DNA of 64,000 bases from NCBI GenBank assembly GCA_958299035.1, contig CATQJL010000112.1, positions 65,317,117 through 65,381,116 of the forward strand. The letters are read 5' to 3'. This document shows, in pieces, positions 48,923 through 58,641 of this stretch (positions are counted from its first letter, which is position 1; every line of letters starts with the position of its first letter). The notes beneath the pieces were generated by a model. It was given only the letters and a program-made list of their open reading frames with translations. It had not been told where the DNA came from and searched no databases. This DNA comes from Cylicocyclus nassatus (Eukaryota > Nematoda > Chromadorea > Rhabditida > Strongylidae). Both the position numbers and the translations under genes were made by a program.

Positions 48923-49373
48923 ACAAGGAAACCGTGCCGAGTCGAAGTGACCTTTCCAGATGAGACCCATACTGCTTTGAAGAGTATTAAGCGGTGATTC
49001 CAAATCTGCCTTCCAAATCTGCCAAGCGCCTCTGGACGCCGAGTTATGACCGTTAGTCGGAACGAAAAATGAAGCAGAATTTAAGTAAAATTGATTGTTA
49101 CAATCTTTCCAGCGCTCAAATAAAGCAATGTTAAGTACTAGCATATTAAATTAAATGTATCCATTGCATAAACAGCTCTGATACTTGGCACTGGACCATT
49201 TGAGCAAATTTGGGCGATTTTGCTTCAGTTTTGCGTTCAATTTTTTGACCAGAAAAACGCGCATAACTCGGCGTCCAGAGGCGCTTGGCAGATTTGGAAT
49301 CATCGATTAATGCTCTTCAAACCAATGTGGGTCCCATCTGGAACGACCACTTCGACTCGACACCGTTCCCTTG
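48923..49373. mobile_element. MITE of the ACAAGGGAACCGTGCCGAGT family, copy B
   Basis: Same termini and interior as 25491-25943, including GGCGCTTGGCAGATTTGG and the duplicated CCAAATCTGCC near 49010-49020. It abuts the 3' end of the CR1-like element. Confidence 0.85.
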
Positions 49374-49455
49374 TTAGTCTAATAGTTCAATGATGAAAAC
49401 TGAGTGTCAGTTCTCAACAACTTAGTCTTGAAGGAGCTTGAGTTCAGCGAACACA

Positions 49456-51502
49456 TTACCTCCATAGACAAGTGCTGAAACCATCTGGCAGATCTGCAGA
49501 ATATGTTATTGTACATTTTCGAAGATTGTGCTTCTTTATTTTTAGGTAGTGCAAGTTGAATCTTCCCGACCTTTCACTAGCAGGCGTGAATATCCAATAT
49601 TTGCTCGCCTTCAATCTATTTTCACCTCTTAAAACTTGGAAACAAAACACTAAATCTGAAATTTTACGACTATTTGAAAGACTTTGCAGATTGAACATTC
49701 TTAGACGAGTTTCATAACCGGGAAGATTTCTGTCAGAATGGACTCGCTTGTACAAAAGACGCGTAAAGGTTTTTTGCACTTTTTCCAGTTTGCAGATTTC
49801 TTTTTCTCGTGCAGGATTCCAAACTGGACTACAGTATTCAAGATGAGGGCGAACAAGTGCTTTGTATAGACGCGTCAACAGAACAGGCGAGCTACTCCTT
49901 ATTGTGCGAATGAGTACAAACAAGGAGATGTACGCTTTTCTAACAGCAGCATCGATGTCTTCAGAAAACTTAAGTCTGGGATCGACGTATACTCCTTAGT
50001 CCCTAGCTGAGCCGCATGATCCCAGCACGACATTGTCAACCACATAAGTACCAGCACAGCCATTACCTATGTGCAGTACGCAACTCTTATCAAGATTCAA
50101 GGTCAAATTCCAAGACGAAGCCCATCTCACTAATTTATCGAGGGATATTTGTAAGGCTGACTGCACCTCAAAACGATCTTCCGCATCATAAATTCCATAT
50201 ACTTTTATGTCATCAGCATACATTTGAACCTTTACTTTCTGTGAGGTGCGAAGCAGGGGCGGTAATTCCAAAGTATACAAAACAAAGAGGATAGGCGATA
50301 ATACTCCTCCTTGGGGGACACCGCTCGTGCAACAATATGTTTTTGAGTACTTGTCCTGAACTTTAACGGTCATGTAACGATCGTGCAAGTAAGATGTAAA
50401 CCAGGACAGGAGCTGGCCATCAATGCCTATCGTCTTGAGTTTATGCAGTAACATGTCGTGACAAACTCTATCAAATGCCTTTGATAGGTCTATGTATAGC
50501 ACATCAACACATTTATTGCAGTTCAAGGCGAGGGTCCAGCCATAAATGATTGACCAAATTAGTTGTTGTAGAAGCTCCATTGATGAAACCATGCTGCTCA
50601 GCAGGGACTAGGTCAGATCTGTTGATCCAAGACAAAAGTTTATCTCGGACATACTTCTCCATCACCTTTGCAACTGCCGGTAAAAGACTGATAGGACGAA
50701 ACTGTTTCACAACTTGGCACCCTGGACCTTTGGGATAGCCGTCACAAGTGTATGCTTCCAAAGTGCAGGAACCTCACCTAACCATGGATATATTAAATAT
50801 ATGTGCTAAAGGAGTAGCCAACGACGAGGCACACTCCTTGTATACGATTTGAGGTATGCCATCATAAGTCTCAGTAGCGGAGCTTTTGAGATGTCTCAAA
50901 ATTTGGCACACTTCAAATGATTCAAAGAATACAGAGGAAATTTTACTCCGTCTTTGGCACATACTATTATTTTCAGGTGCAGCAAAACTGTCTCCACAGT
51001 TAAAGACACTGGAAAAGTACTCCTCAAGCACTTTCGCCTTGTCGGCATTGCTAGAAAATCGAACACCAAGCTCATTTTGAAGGGTGGGCAGATTTGAACT
51101 CGGTCTCATTTTTGCATTGATATAAAGGAAGAGGCTTCGAGAAGACTTCAGTGCAAGCCGACGCGCACGATTAGACAAAAACTTTTTCATATGATGGTCA
51201 ATGTCTGAGCAAACTTTCTTATACATATCATCATGCGAAGGATCACCAAGTTCTTCAAATAGTCGGCACTTTCGCAGGTTCAGTGCTTGTATATGTGGAG
51301 GCAATTTAGCAGTAGCTAAACTTGGAATTTTGAAGGGAACAATTATACTGAAAGCTTCATATAATATTTTACAAAATTTCTGCAATACATCGGAACACGA
51401 CCTATACTGATCAAACTGAGAGAGCCAATCAATTCCAGAAAAGTATTCATTTAAAGCTTTGTGTTGTATTAGTGCATCTTTTGGCAGATTGTTTTCTATC
51501 AT
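49456..51502 (-). pseudogene. CR1-like reverse transcriptase, broken
   Basis: Frames 51502-50774, 50761-50513, 50592-49996 and 49923-49456 give the RT in order: QFRPISLLPAVAKVMEK, FIDLSKAFD-type (DLSKAFDRVCHD), SGVPQGGVLSPILF, MYADDIKVY and the C-terminal RPHLEYCSPVWNP. A TAA (about 49995) interrupts the C-terminal part and frameshifts separate the other blocks. The YADD catalytic box is intact. Confidence 0.9.
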
Positions 51503-52080
51503 GAGTTATTGGCAGTCAATAACGAATGCTAATTACAGCGTGCTTCTTTTGGCTGTTTTCTTCATTCATGAGTTATTGCCAATCAATAACCGATCTAATT
51601 AGTGAAGCGCGACTGTCATACCCAGGGGACAGACGCCGATGAGAGATTGGAGTCTGAGAGATAGAGAGGGGCGTGGCCCAAAGGCTCTCTGGGGATCGAT
51701 TTGGATCCAGTGGAGTGGGTGTGGCCACATATACCCAGGGGACAGACGCCGATGAGAGATCGGAGTCTGAGAGATAGAGAGGGGCGGAGCCCTAACTAAG
51801 GTGGTCCATGTCTACAATTTGAGCCTAGATTATTCAGTCTCATCTGTTGCACTCACCAAGTTTGGTGGTGCTCTCGTCTTACTTCTTCTGTGTTCTATAT
51901 TATTTCCTTGTGTCAAGTAATCTTTTGTAATAAAGATTATTTAATCAGTAGTGTCTGTTGATCACATTTGAAATTGTCGTTGTTTCGACAAGTATCGCGA
52001 ATTGCGAACTGAGCCATTGAGAAACCGACTTTTGTAATTAACTTTGTGAAAGCCAGGAACCGGAAATGGAAGGGTAGACA
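51503..52080. mobile_element. LTR-like insertion inside the CR1-like ORF2
   Basis: The endonuclease and RT parts of ORF2 are split by about 0.58 kb of foreign DNA. It contains a direct repeat of about 58 bases starting ACCCAGGGGACAGACGCC (51620 and 51733), a further tandem pair (GAGTTATTGGCAGTCAATAA near 51503, and near 51570), an AATAAAG signal near 51929 and a TGTCA...TGATCACA span like a solo LTR. Exact ends and target duplication could not be fixed. Confidence 0.55.
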
Positions 52081-52082
52081 TT

Positions 52083-52769
52083 TTAGGGAATATCAAGCAC
52101 TTTAAAACGAACCATCCCGTGGTCCGAGGAGCCAAGTGGTGGAATTACGCTCGTATTGAAAAGTTTAACAGCAGAGGAAAGAACTAGGTCAAGGATATGA
52201 CTTTCATGAGTTGGAGAAGATACAGATTGTACGAGTCTATTCCTGACAAAATAAGTGAAATGACGCAGATGCACTATTCAAAGCCTTCAAATTTACCCAG
52301 TCAATCTGTAAATTGAAATCTCCGAGTATGATAGATTCAACATTTTCATTAGCGAGAGCAAAAAGACTGATTATATCCAAAAGACTGTCATCATCATTCG
52401 TATTAGAATTGGGTGGGCGATATACGGCTAAAAAACGTAAACGATTCGGTTTGTACGAGTGAGCAACATCCACTATAAGTACATCTGATTTCAAAACTGC
52501 GTTACATTCAATACGATTGGCTATTACATTTCCTTTCACAAGACAACATACACCGCCACCTCTGCCTCTGTTTCTATCACTTCTGGTAGGACGTATGGCA
52601 ATCCACCAGTCACTTCAGGCTCGAGAATATTAACTTTTAACCAGGTTTCAGTCACAAAAATCAAATCTGGTTTATGTTCAGAAACAAAAGCTTGTAGAAG
52701 ATCTAATTTATTAGTAAGACTTCGAGCATTAAGTAAAAAGACTTTCAGGGAATCGATGGCACCGTGCAT
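52083..52769 (-). pseudogene. CR1-like endonuclease domain, frameshifted
   Basis: Three overlapping frames give the EEP endonuclease motifs in order: LLNARSLTNKLD, FVTETWL, GRGGGV, LAVYRPPNS, ILGDFN and SSDHGMV. At least two frameshifts (near 52540 and 52270) separate them. The domain nicks target DNA during retrotransposition; this copy cannot encode it. Confidence 0.85.
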
Positions 52770-52771
52770 TT

Positions 52772-53431
52772 TTATACGTTTCCCGGGCTTCTACGAGGAA
52801 GCTGGGAAGTATGGACTAACTCGCCGCGGTATACTACCCACTCTTTTATATCCTTGCCTTTATTCCACTCACGAGCCAGCTTCCTTAACTCATAGTCGCG
52901 GTTTCTTTCCTCTGCTGTCATGCTTCTCCTCACGAAAACATGAGGGAAGCCATGATTCCTCAACAACCGCGCATTTGAAAGTGCTACCTGCCAGTAATAT
53001 TTTGAGGGAAATACCACTTTAATCAATCGCGGTCGCGTAGGATTGGGCTTTCCCATGCGAAAAATCTCCACTGGGCAACATTCAACTTTTAAAACGTCTA
53101 ACACCTCACTAACGGCACCTTCAAGTTGAGAGCACCGCTCATGAAAGCGCAGACTACTGTCCGCCTCGGGAATACCACTCACAACTATGCTATGGGCACG
53201 TTTTTCTGCCTCGTAGTCAACCATAGCAATTTTCGGTATTTTCTCGGATAAAACAGATAACATTCTATCTATGAGCGGATCACTATTTCTTTCCCTGATA
53301 GTACTGATCAGGTCCTCAACAGTGAAGTCCGAAAAGTCTTGCTCACAGGTTTGGCTTCTCGCATCGACGTTTTTCAAACGCTGTTGGGACCCGGGAGTAG
53401 TTTTTCCAGCGCGCTCACTCTTTGATGCCAT
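52772..53431 (-). pseudogene. CR1-like ORF1 (nucleic-acid chaperone-like), 219 codons open
   Basis: An intact frame from ATG to stop. The middle resembles an ORF1p RNA-binding domain (HSIVVSGIPE, then EIFRMGKPNPTRPRLIKVVF, then RRSMTAEERNRDYELRKLAR). Such proteins bind the element RNA. ORF2 starts a few bases after its stop. The frame is open although the rest of the element is broken. Confidence 0.75.
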
Positions 53432-53746
53432 GATTATCAGTTTGTATATGGTAACGAGGCACTCAAAAACACAAAAACTTCAAACTGATATATGGAAAAG
53501 AAAAAAAAATGTTATTCACACCTCCAAGAGAGTGCGCAAGGAAAGAAAAAGAATGATTCGAACAAAGATAATGCCGCAATAGAACAAAAGTCTAGCAATA
53601 AGAGAGAAAGCACTGACCCGACCGCACAGGACGGCACCATGTGTAAGAATGATATAAAAGTATAAAAGTTAAAAAGTTTGAAAAATATAAAAATACAAAA
53701 GATGGTATAAAAGTTTCCCACGACCGTAATGCTTTCCCTTGTACCA

Positions 53747-53956
53747 CTGCCGCGCACGAGACACCCTTCGGCGGCTTTTGCTTAAGTAAAAACAGGGAAA
53801 GGGAGATTTGCCGCGTGCGTTACGCGTTGGGACAGGTTATCAATTTCCTTATAGGACAATTGCCGCGCGCGATACACCCTTCGGCGGCTCTTGCCTAAGC
53901 AAAAACAGGGGGAGGGAGATTTGTCGCGTGCGTTACGCGTTTGGACAGGTTATCAG
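53747..53956. repeat. tandem pair of about 95-base units at the LINE 5' side
   Basis: The unit beginning TGCCGCGCACGAGACACCCT (53747) recurs at about 53861 (TGCCGCGCGCGATACACCCT). Both continue through CTTCGGCGGC, GGGAGATTTG, CGCGTGCGTTACGCGTT and GGACAGGTTATCA. The period is about 113 bases. It lies about 320 bases upstream of the LINE ORF1 start on the minus strand and could be its promoter monomers. Confidence 0.7.
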
Positions 53957-54779
53957 GATGACGCTGGAGACCGCTATGCAAAACGAGCGTTTCCCCCTCT
54001 CTTGAATATCTGGGATCTAAATTGGCCCGAAAGCGAAAAAATGTCCATTCCCCTGCAACTCATCATAACTTCACTATTGCGTCAACAGCGAGCAAGCATC
54101 ATATTCATAAGCGATATACTAGTGAACCGTTACAGGTAAGGTTTTGAGCAAATCTGGAACGTCGACCCATCTACACCCACCGTAACCCAAGAAAATGCAC
54201 TATCCTGCGGAATCAGCATGATATTCATGTTCAGCGCGCTAAATGACTACCCTAGACGAAGTTTGAAGCAAATCTATGTTTTCGACCCCATGCCATATAA
54301 CCACCACACCTATGAAAAGGTCCCAATATGCAGAGAGAGAGAGATGATATTCGTAATTAGCATGTCGAATAAGCCGTATGGACCGCGAACTCCAGCCAAA
54401 TTCATGATTTTGACTTCCTACCGTACACCCATCGTAACCACACGGGAAGACTTTCTGCGGAGAAAGTGTGATATCTGTAATCAGCACGTAAAGGGCCGGG
54501 CATACTTCACGCGATTTCAGTCGCGACGCGATTTGGCAATTCGCCAGAAGTCTTCAGATCCAACATTAGCAAACTGCACATGCATAGTGTGTATAATTTA
54601 CGTAAACTGATGAAATGCCCTATCTTCTGTACATTTATAATGTGCTTACAATGAGTTATGGACACCTGGAATATTGCCACATCGCTCGCGATTGAAATCG
54701 CTTGAAGTATGCCCGGCCCTTAAGATAACCCTTATACACAAAGTTTGAGCTCTACCACAAAAAAATTTTGGGGTCCGAA
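53957..54779. other. diverged repeat DNA, no gene
   Basis: Loosely repeated segments (ATGATATTCATGTTCAGC, GATATTCGTAATTAGCATG, AAATTCATGATTTTGACTTCC) suggest old tandem copies. The 130-codon plus frame 54218-54610 has no recognised domain. Confidence 0.4.
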
Positions 54780-55175
54780 TAGCCGAGTAGCGCCAAACTA
54801 ATATCGAACTCGTAATCAGCATGCTCGATTATCCCTCTGTGTGAATTCCCAGCCCCGTAGCTCAAACTTCGCAAAAAATCGATAAAATCGATAAAAACTA
54901 ATGGACGATTTCAAAAACTTATTGTATTCGTAATCATCATGCTCGATTATCCCCCCTGTTCTAACTCCCAGCCCCGTAGGTGAACTCTGCAAAAAAAATC
55001 GATAAAATCGATATCGATAGATGGCGAAAAGTAGCCTATGACACCCGCTGGGGCCCGAAGTGTATGTGTGCCAAGTTTGGTCGGATCGGTTCAGAAATGG
55101 AATCTTCTATTCGGAACATACGTACACACATACAGACAGACTGACAGACATACAGACATTCAGCTATATATAAGA
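54780..55175 (-). mobile_element. non-autonomous Helitron, left end unclear
   Basis: Terminal TCTTATATATAGCTGAATG on the minus strand at 55175, the short GTCT tract, CCGATCC..ACCAAACTTGG and ATCGATAAAATCGAT units as in 39458-40648. Confidence 0.7.
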
Positions 55176-55442
55176 TTCTCGCAAACAGTTACTACACTCG
55201 TAATCAGCATGCTCAGTTACCCCACTGTGCCAACTCCCAGCCCCGTAGGTGAACTCAGCCAAAAAATCGATAAAAATCGATATCGATTGATGACGAAAAG
55301 TAGCCTATGACACCCGCTGGGGCCCGAAGTGTATGTGTGCCAAGTTTGGTCCGGATCGGTTCAGAAATGGAACTTTCTATTCGGAACATACGTACAGACA
55401 GACAGATAGACATACAGACAAACAGACATTCAGCTTTATATA

Positions 55443-56566
55443 CAGGGTTGAGCAAGAGGTCAGGCACAAGCCCTTCGAAAACGACCCCCCCCCCCTATGA
55501 AAGCCCCTAAACGACCCCTCCGCTTCACCTCCAGGTTCTCGGGGTGTTATATTTTGAAGAAGACCAGCCTTCGCAGCAGGATTCTATTTTTTTTTTGAAG
55601 TCTGTAGGCCCGACTTTCTGCGATTGCAGTCCACACGCAAGTTGACGGAAAGTTTTGTATCTGGATAGTCCTCCTTTCAGAGCTATAATTTTCACAGAAT
55701 TGGAGTGTTTGGCTTTAATTCAATACAGCAAGAAGAGGATTTGTGCTTAATAGTCATTTCAAAAAAGGGGCGATTTTTGGGCAGAAGGCAAGTTAATGAG
55801 GTCAGGCGCAACCCCTCAAAAGCTCAGGCGGCCTGACCTTTTGAGGGTTTGCGCCTGACCCCAATAATTTTATTTCCGGAAGAGCTTTTCTATGCAAGTT
55901 TTGAATGATTCGCTAGCTCGACCCTCGAAGATCCCATAGTAAGTGTTTGAGCTTGGCTCGACTTGTTTCGGCCTTGTGCTAATTCGAGGAGTTGAAGCAC
56001 TAATGTGAAAAATGTGCCGGTTGGAATTTTGGCAGCACTTCTTACTCCATTGTTTGAAAGCGAAATGAAGCCTGATTTGTAGCATAGACTAGTAGTGAAC
56101 ATTACTTTGTTATGAATATAGAAAAGCTTACACCTTTCGTTTTTGAAACCAAGTTAATCATGTTTGAAAATCACGTTTTTTGAACTTTGAGAAATACTAG
56201 GAACTGCAGAGGCAATGGTTTGTAGAGCGCATGGAGGTAATTTGACATGCTGATTACGGAGATGATGCCCATTGCACAGCAAGCTTCCTTGTCGACCTCA
56301 TGATATGTCAAGGTAAAAGGTGAAAACTGAATTTCGGCTGAAACTTTGACTGTGTAAACAATCAGTATGCTATCGACCGTCTTTACGACCGTCATTCCTT
56401 CAGTGCTGGCTATTGCGATATCCACCGGACTAGCGCATTTCTTCTTCACCGTCGTAGTATCTCCCCAACTGAACGAATTCGATTTTTAATTACGACCCCC
56501 CCCTTCAGTTTTACCCTCAATACGACCCCCAGGTCGGGGGCGCCTGACCCCGCGCTAAACCCCGTT
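55443..56566. mobile_element. 1.1-kb TIR element with possible captured coding sequence
   Basis: CAGGGTTGAGCAAGAGGTCAGGC at the left corresponds, inverted, to GCGCCTGACCCCGCGCTAAACCCCG at the right. The insertion is into a TA-rich Helitron end. An internal palindromic copy of the CAGGCGC...GCGCCTGACC motif lies at 55801-55862. Between 55863 and 56480 the minus strand has protein-like frames (see the separate entry). Confidence 0.6.
55870..56485 (-). pseudogene. possible captured gene fragment, unknown
   Basis: Minus 56485-56174 reads SFSWGDTTTVKKKCASPVDI, then ASTEGMTVVKTVDSILIVYT, and continues to a stop. A second frame, 56102-55890 or 56085-55870 in the neighbouring frame, follows and ends next to AATAAA (about 55868). 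Composition and length suggest a host-derived fragment rather than transposase. I do not recognise the protein. Confidence 0.35.
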
Positions 56567-56627
56567 TATATATAAGATTGAAGGCAGTGTCGTTAGTGCT
56601 AAGTGATGCATTCACCTTTATAGAAAA

Positions 56628-57107
56628 CTAGCTGCCTTCCCCGGTCCGCCCGGACCGAGGATCCAAAACGGCCCGGCTTAATGTCTGCTTCAAGTCGACT
56701 CAAGGCTTACTCAGTCCATTTCTTTCAATCTAGATCTTCTCCTCCTTTCCTGCTTCAGCTCCGAGTTCAAATCGCAGCGCTCCTATATCCGTGGTAAAAT
56801 TGTCTTCCTCCTTGACCGCCTCGCTTCGTGATACCGCATCCTCCTCATCGCAAGATGTAAATGATCTCTACCACCCCTTCTACTCAACTTGGAGAAATGA
56901 TTGATATGCTTTCTTTTTCTTAGATGTAAGGAAACAAATCAATAAATCAATAGAAGGACTCAGCGAGAGGTCGCGAAAAGTAGCCGATCTTTTGCGCCGC
57001 GTCTCGTTTATAGGAGAACAAAATTCATTCGGTTCACATGCAAAGGAGTCTATAAGCCACAAACATCCTAACAAACAAAGGTACAGTGTTTGAGTTTTAT
57101 ATATAGA
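56628..57107 (-). mobile_element. non-autonomous Helitron, diverged
   Basis: CTAG at 56628 with a GC hairpin (CTGCCTTCCCCGGTCCGCCC) and the complement of TCTATATATAAAACTC at 57107. The interior differs from the ATCGAT-rich copies. Confidence 0.55.
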
Positions 57108-58168
57108 TAGATGTCAGGGCAAACATAACCTAACCTTGCTGCACGCTAGAGTTGAACCTTGATGAGTTATGTTCGGGTTCGTTAATGAACGGGCTGATCT
57201 CCCGCGGTAAATCCTTTCAGGTCCTCGAGGTGGGTTTTGTTGATGACCAAGCAAACCCTGAGGGTAAATCTTACTTTTGAACATAGGGTTTACTCTCAGG
57301 GTTTATTGAAGATGACTACCACAGGTTAGGTTGGTATTCTATTTGAGTAGTGATATGAATTTGGCATCAAACTTTGACTGTCCTAGTCCATGCCGTATTT
57401 TGGTACCGTTTATACAGCGAACATTTCCCATCCTCGCGTTCTAGTGTTTGTCTAATCATTTTTAAAACAAAATGCTTGATTCGTATAAAGCAATGCAGAG
57501 TTCTCAGTTTGTCTACAAATCATAGAGTTAGAATGGCACTGGAAACAAATGTGTGTGCAGATGGTAGAGGGGATTGCAGGTTTTTATAGAAGTCCAACAG
57601 AAATCTCGCTCGTTTCTAACTCTGACCGCGATCTTATGTAATTCTTTATGAGGCTATCATCACATTTCTTGAATTGGCATCTTGTTCCATCATCATTCTA
57701 CAGTCTCAAATACTTGCCTTGGCGAACAGAGATGGGTGATCATTGGTGAGGACGCGCATGTAGCGAAGGTGTTTGAATATGGCTAGCAAAAGTAAACTCA
57801 TTGATTAGGGATCTCTAGGACTTCGCCAACGCTTAAGATGCTGTACTCCGGCAAGAGTCAAAGCTTTCTTTGCATGCAACGTTTGGCATGAGACATCAAT
57901 GTTGACCCGACTATTAAACATAACTTCTAAAGCGAGAATAAAGTAGTTGATTTGCAAAACTCGGAGTAAAAATCACGATTTCATGTTTTCACAACCAAGA
58001 TGTAAGTCTCATCAATGCAAGGTCTAGGTGGAAAAAAAATGAGGTTATGCAGGGTACATCAAACTTACCCTAGCGACTAGACCACTAAGTTGTTCTATGT
58101 ATTTTTTAAATTGAAAAAAATCTAGAGTAGTTATATAGTGAGCTTGAGCAAATATTGAGCGTACCTAA
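57108..58168. other. no gene; CCCTGAGGGTAAA hairpin
   Basis: AAACCCTGAGGGTAAATCTTACTT (57255) and the complement near 57285-57307 form a small hairpin. No gene recognised. Confidence 0.4.
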
Positions 58169-58396
58169 TCTTATATATAAAGCTGAATGTCTGTCTGTAT
58201 GTATGTCTGTCTGTACGTATGTGCGGAATAGAAATTTTTATTTCTAAACCGATTTGGACCAAACCTTGCACACATACACTTCGGGGCAGGGAGCGTGTCA
58301 TCGATCGATAACGAAAAGTGGACTATGACACGCTCCCTGCCCCGAAGTGTATGTGTGCACAGTTTGGTCCCGGGCGGAGCCGGGTTTGCCATCTAG
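58169..58396 (+). mobile_element. 228-bp mini-Helitron
   Basis: A then TCTTATATATAAAGC at 58169; ends CGGAGCCGGG..CTAG at 58396, followed by T. Internally ACACATACACTTCGGGGCAG and its inverted copy (CTGCCCCGAAGTGTATGTGT) form a hairpin around GATCGATAACG. Confidence 0.85.
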
Positions 58397-58641
58397 TTAG
58401 AGTATAATATCAAACAACTACCTGGCTTGGCTCCGCCTGACTCTGTGAATAATTTTCTTGTAATCACCATGATCACTTCTCACTTACCCCTCTGTGCCAA
58501 TTTCCAGCCCAGTAGACCAAATTTTGCAAAAGATCGATAAAAGCAATATCGATCAGTGAGGAAGAGTAGCACGACATCCGCCCTGCCCCGAAGTGCATTT
58601 GCGCAAAGTTCGGTACAGATCGGTTCAGAAATAAAAATTTC

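Larger units (their letters stand above)
49456..53431 (-). mobile_element. CR1-like non-LTR retrotransposon, degenerate
   Basis: On the minus strand the parts come in order: ORF1 (53431-52772), apurinic-type endonuclease (52769-52083), an unrelated insertion (52080-51503), then reverse transcriptase and C-terminal region (51502-49456). The overall order ORF1-EN-RT and the motifs are those of the CR1/Jockey group. Frameshifts, an in-frame stop and the insertion make it inactive. Confidence 0.85.
55180..56577 (-). mobile_element. non-autonomous Helitron interrupted by a TIR element
   Basis: Same family body (AAAAATCGATATCGATTGATG, CCAAGTTTGGTCCGGATCGG, CAGACAGACATTCAGC). Its TATATA end is split: CAGCTTTATA at 55431-55440 resumes as TATATAAGATT at about 56567-56577. 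Confidence 0.75.
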
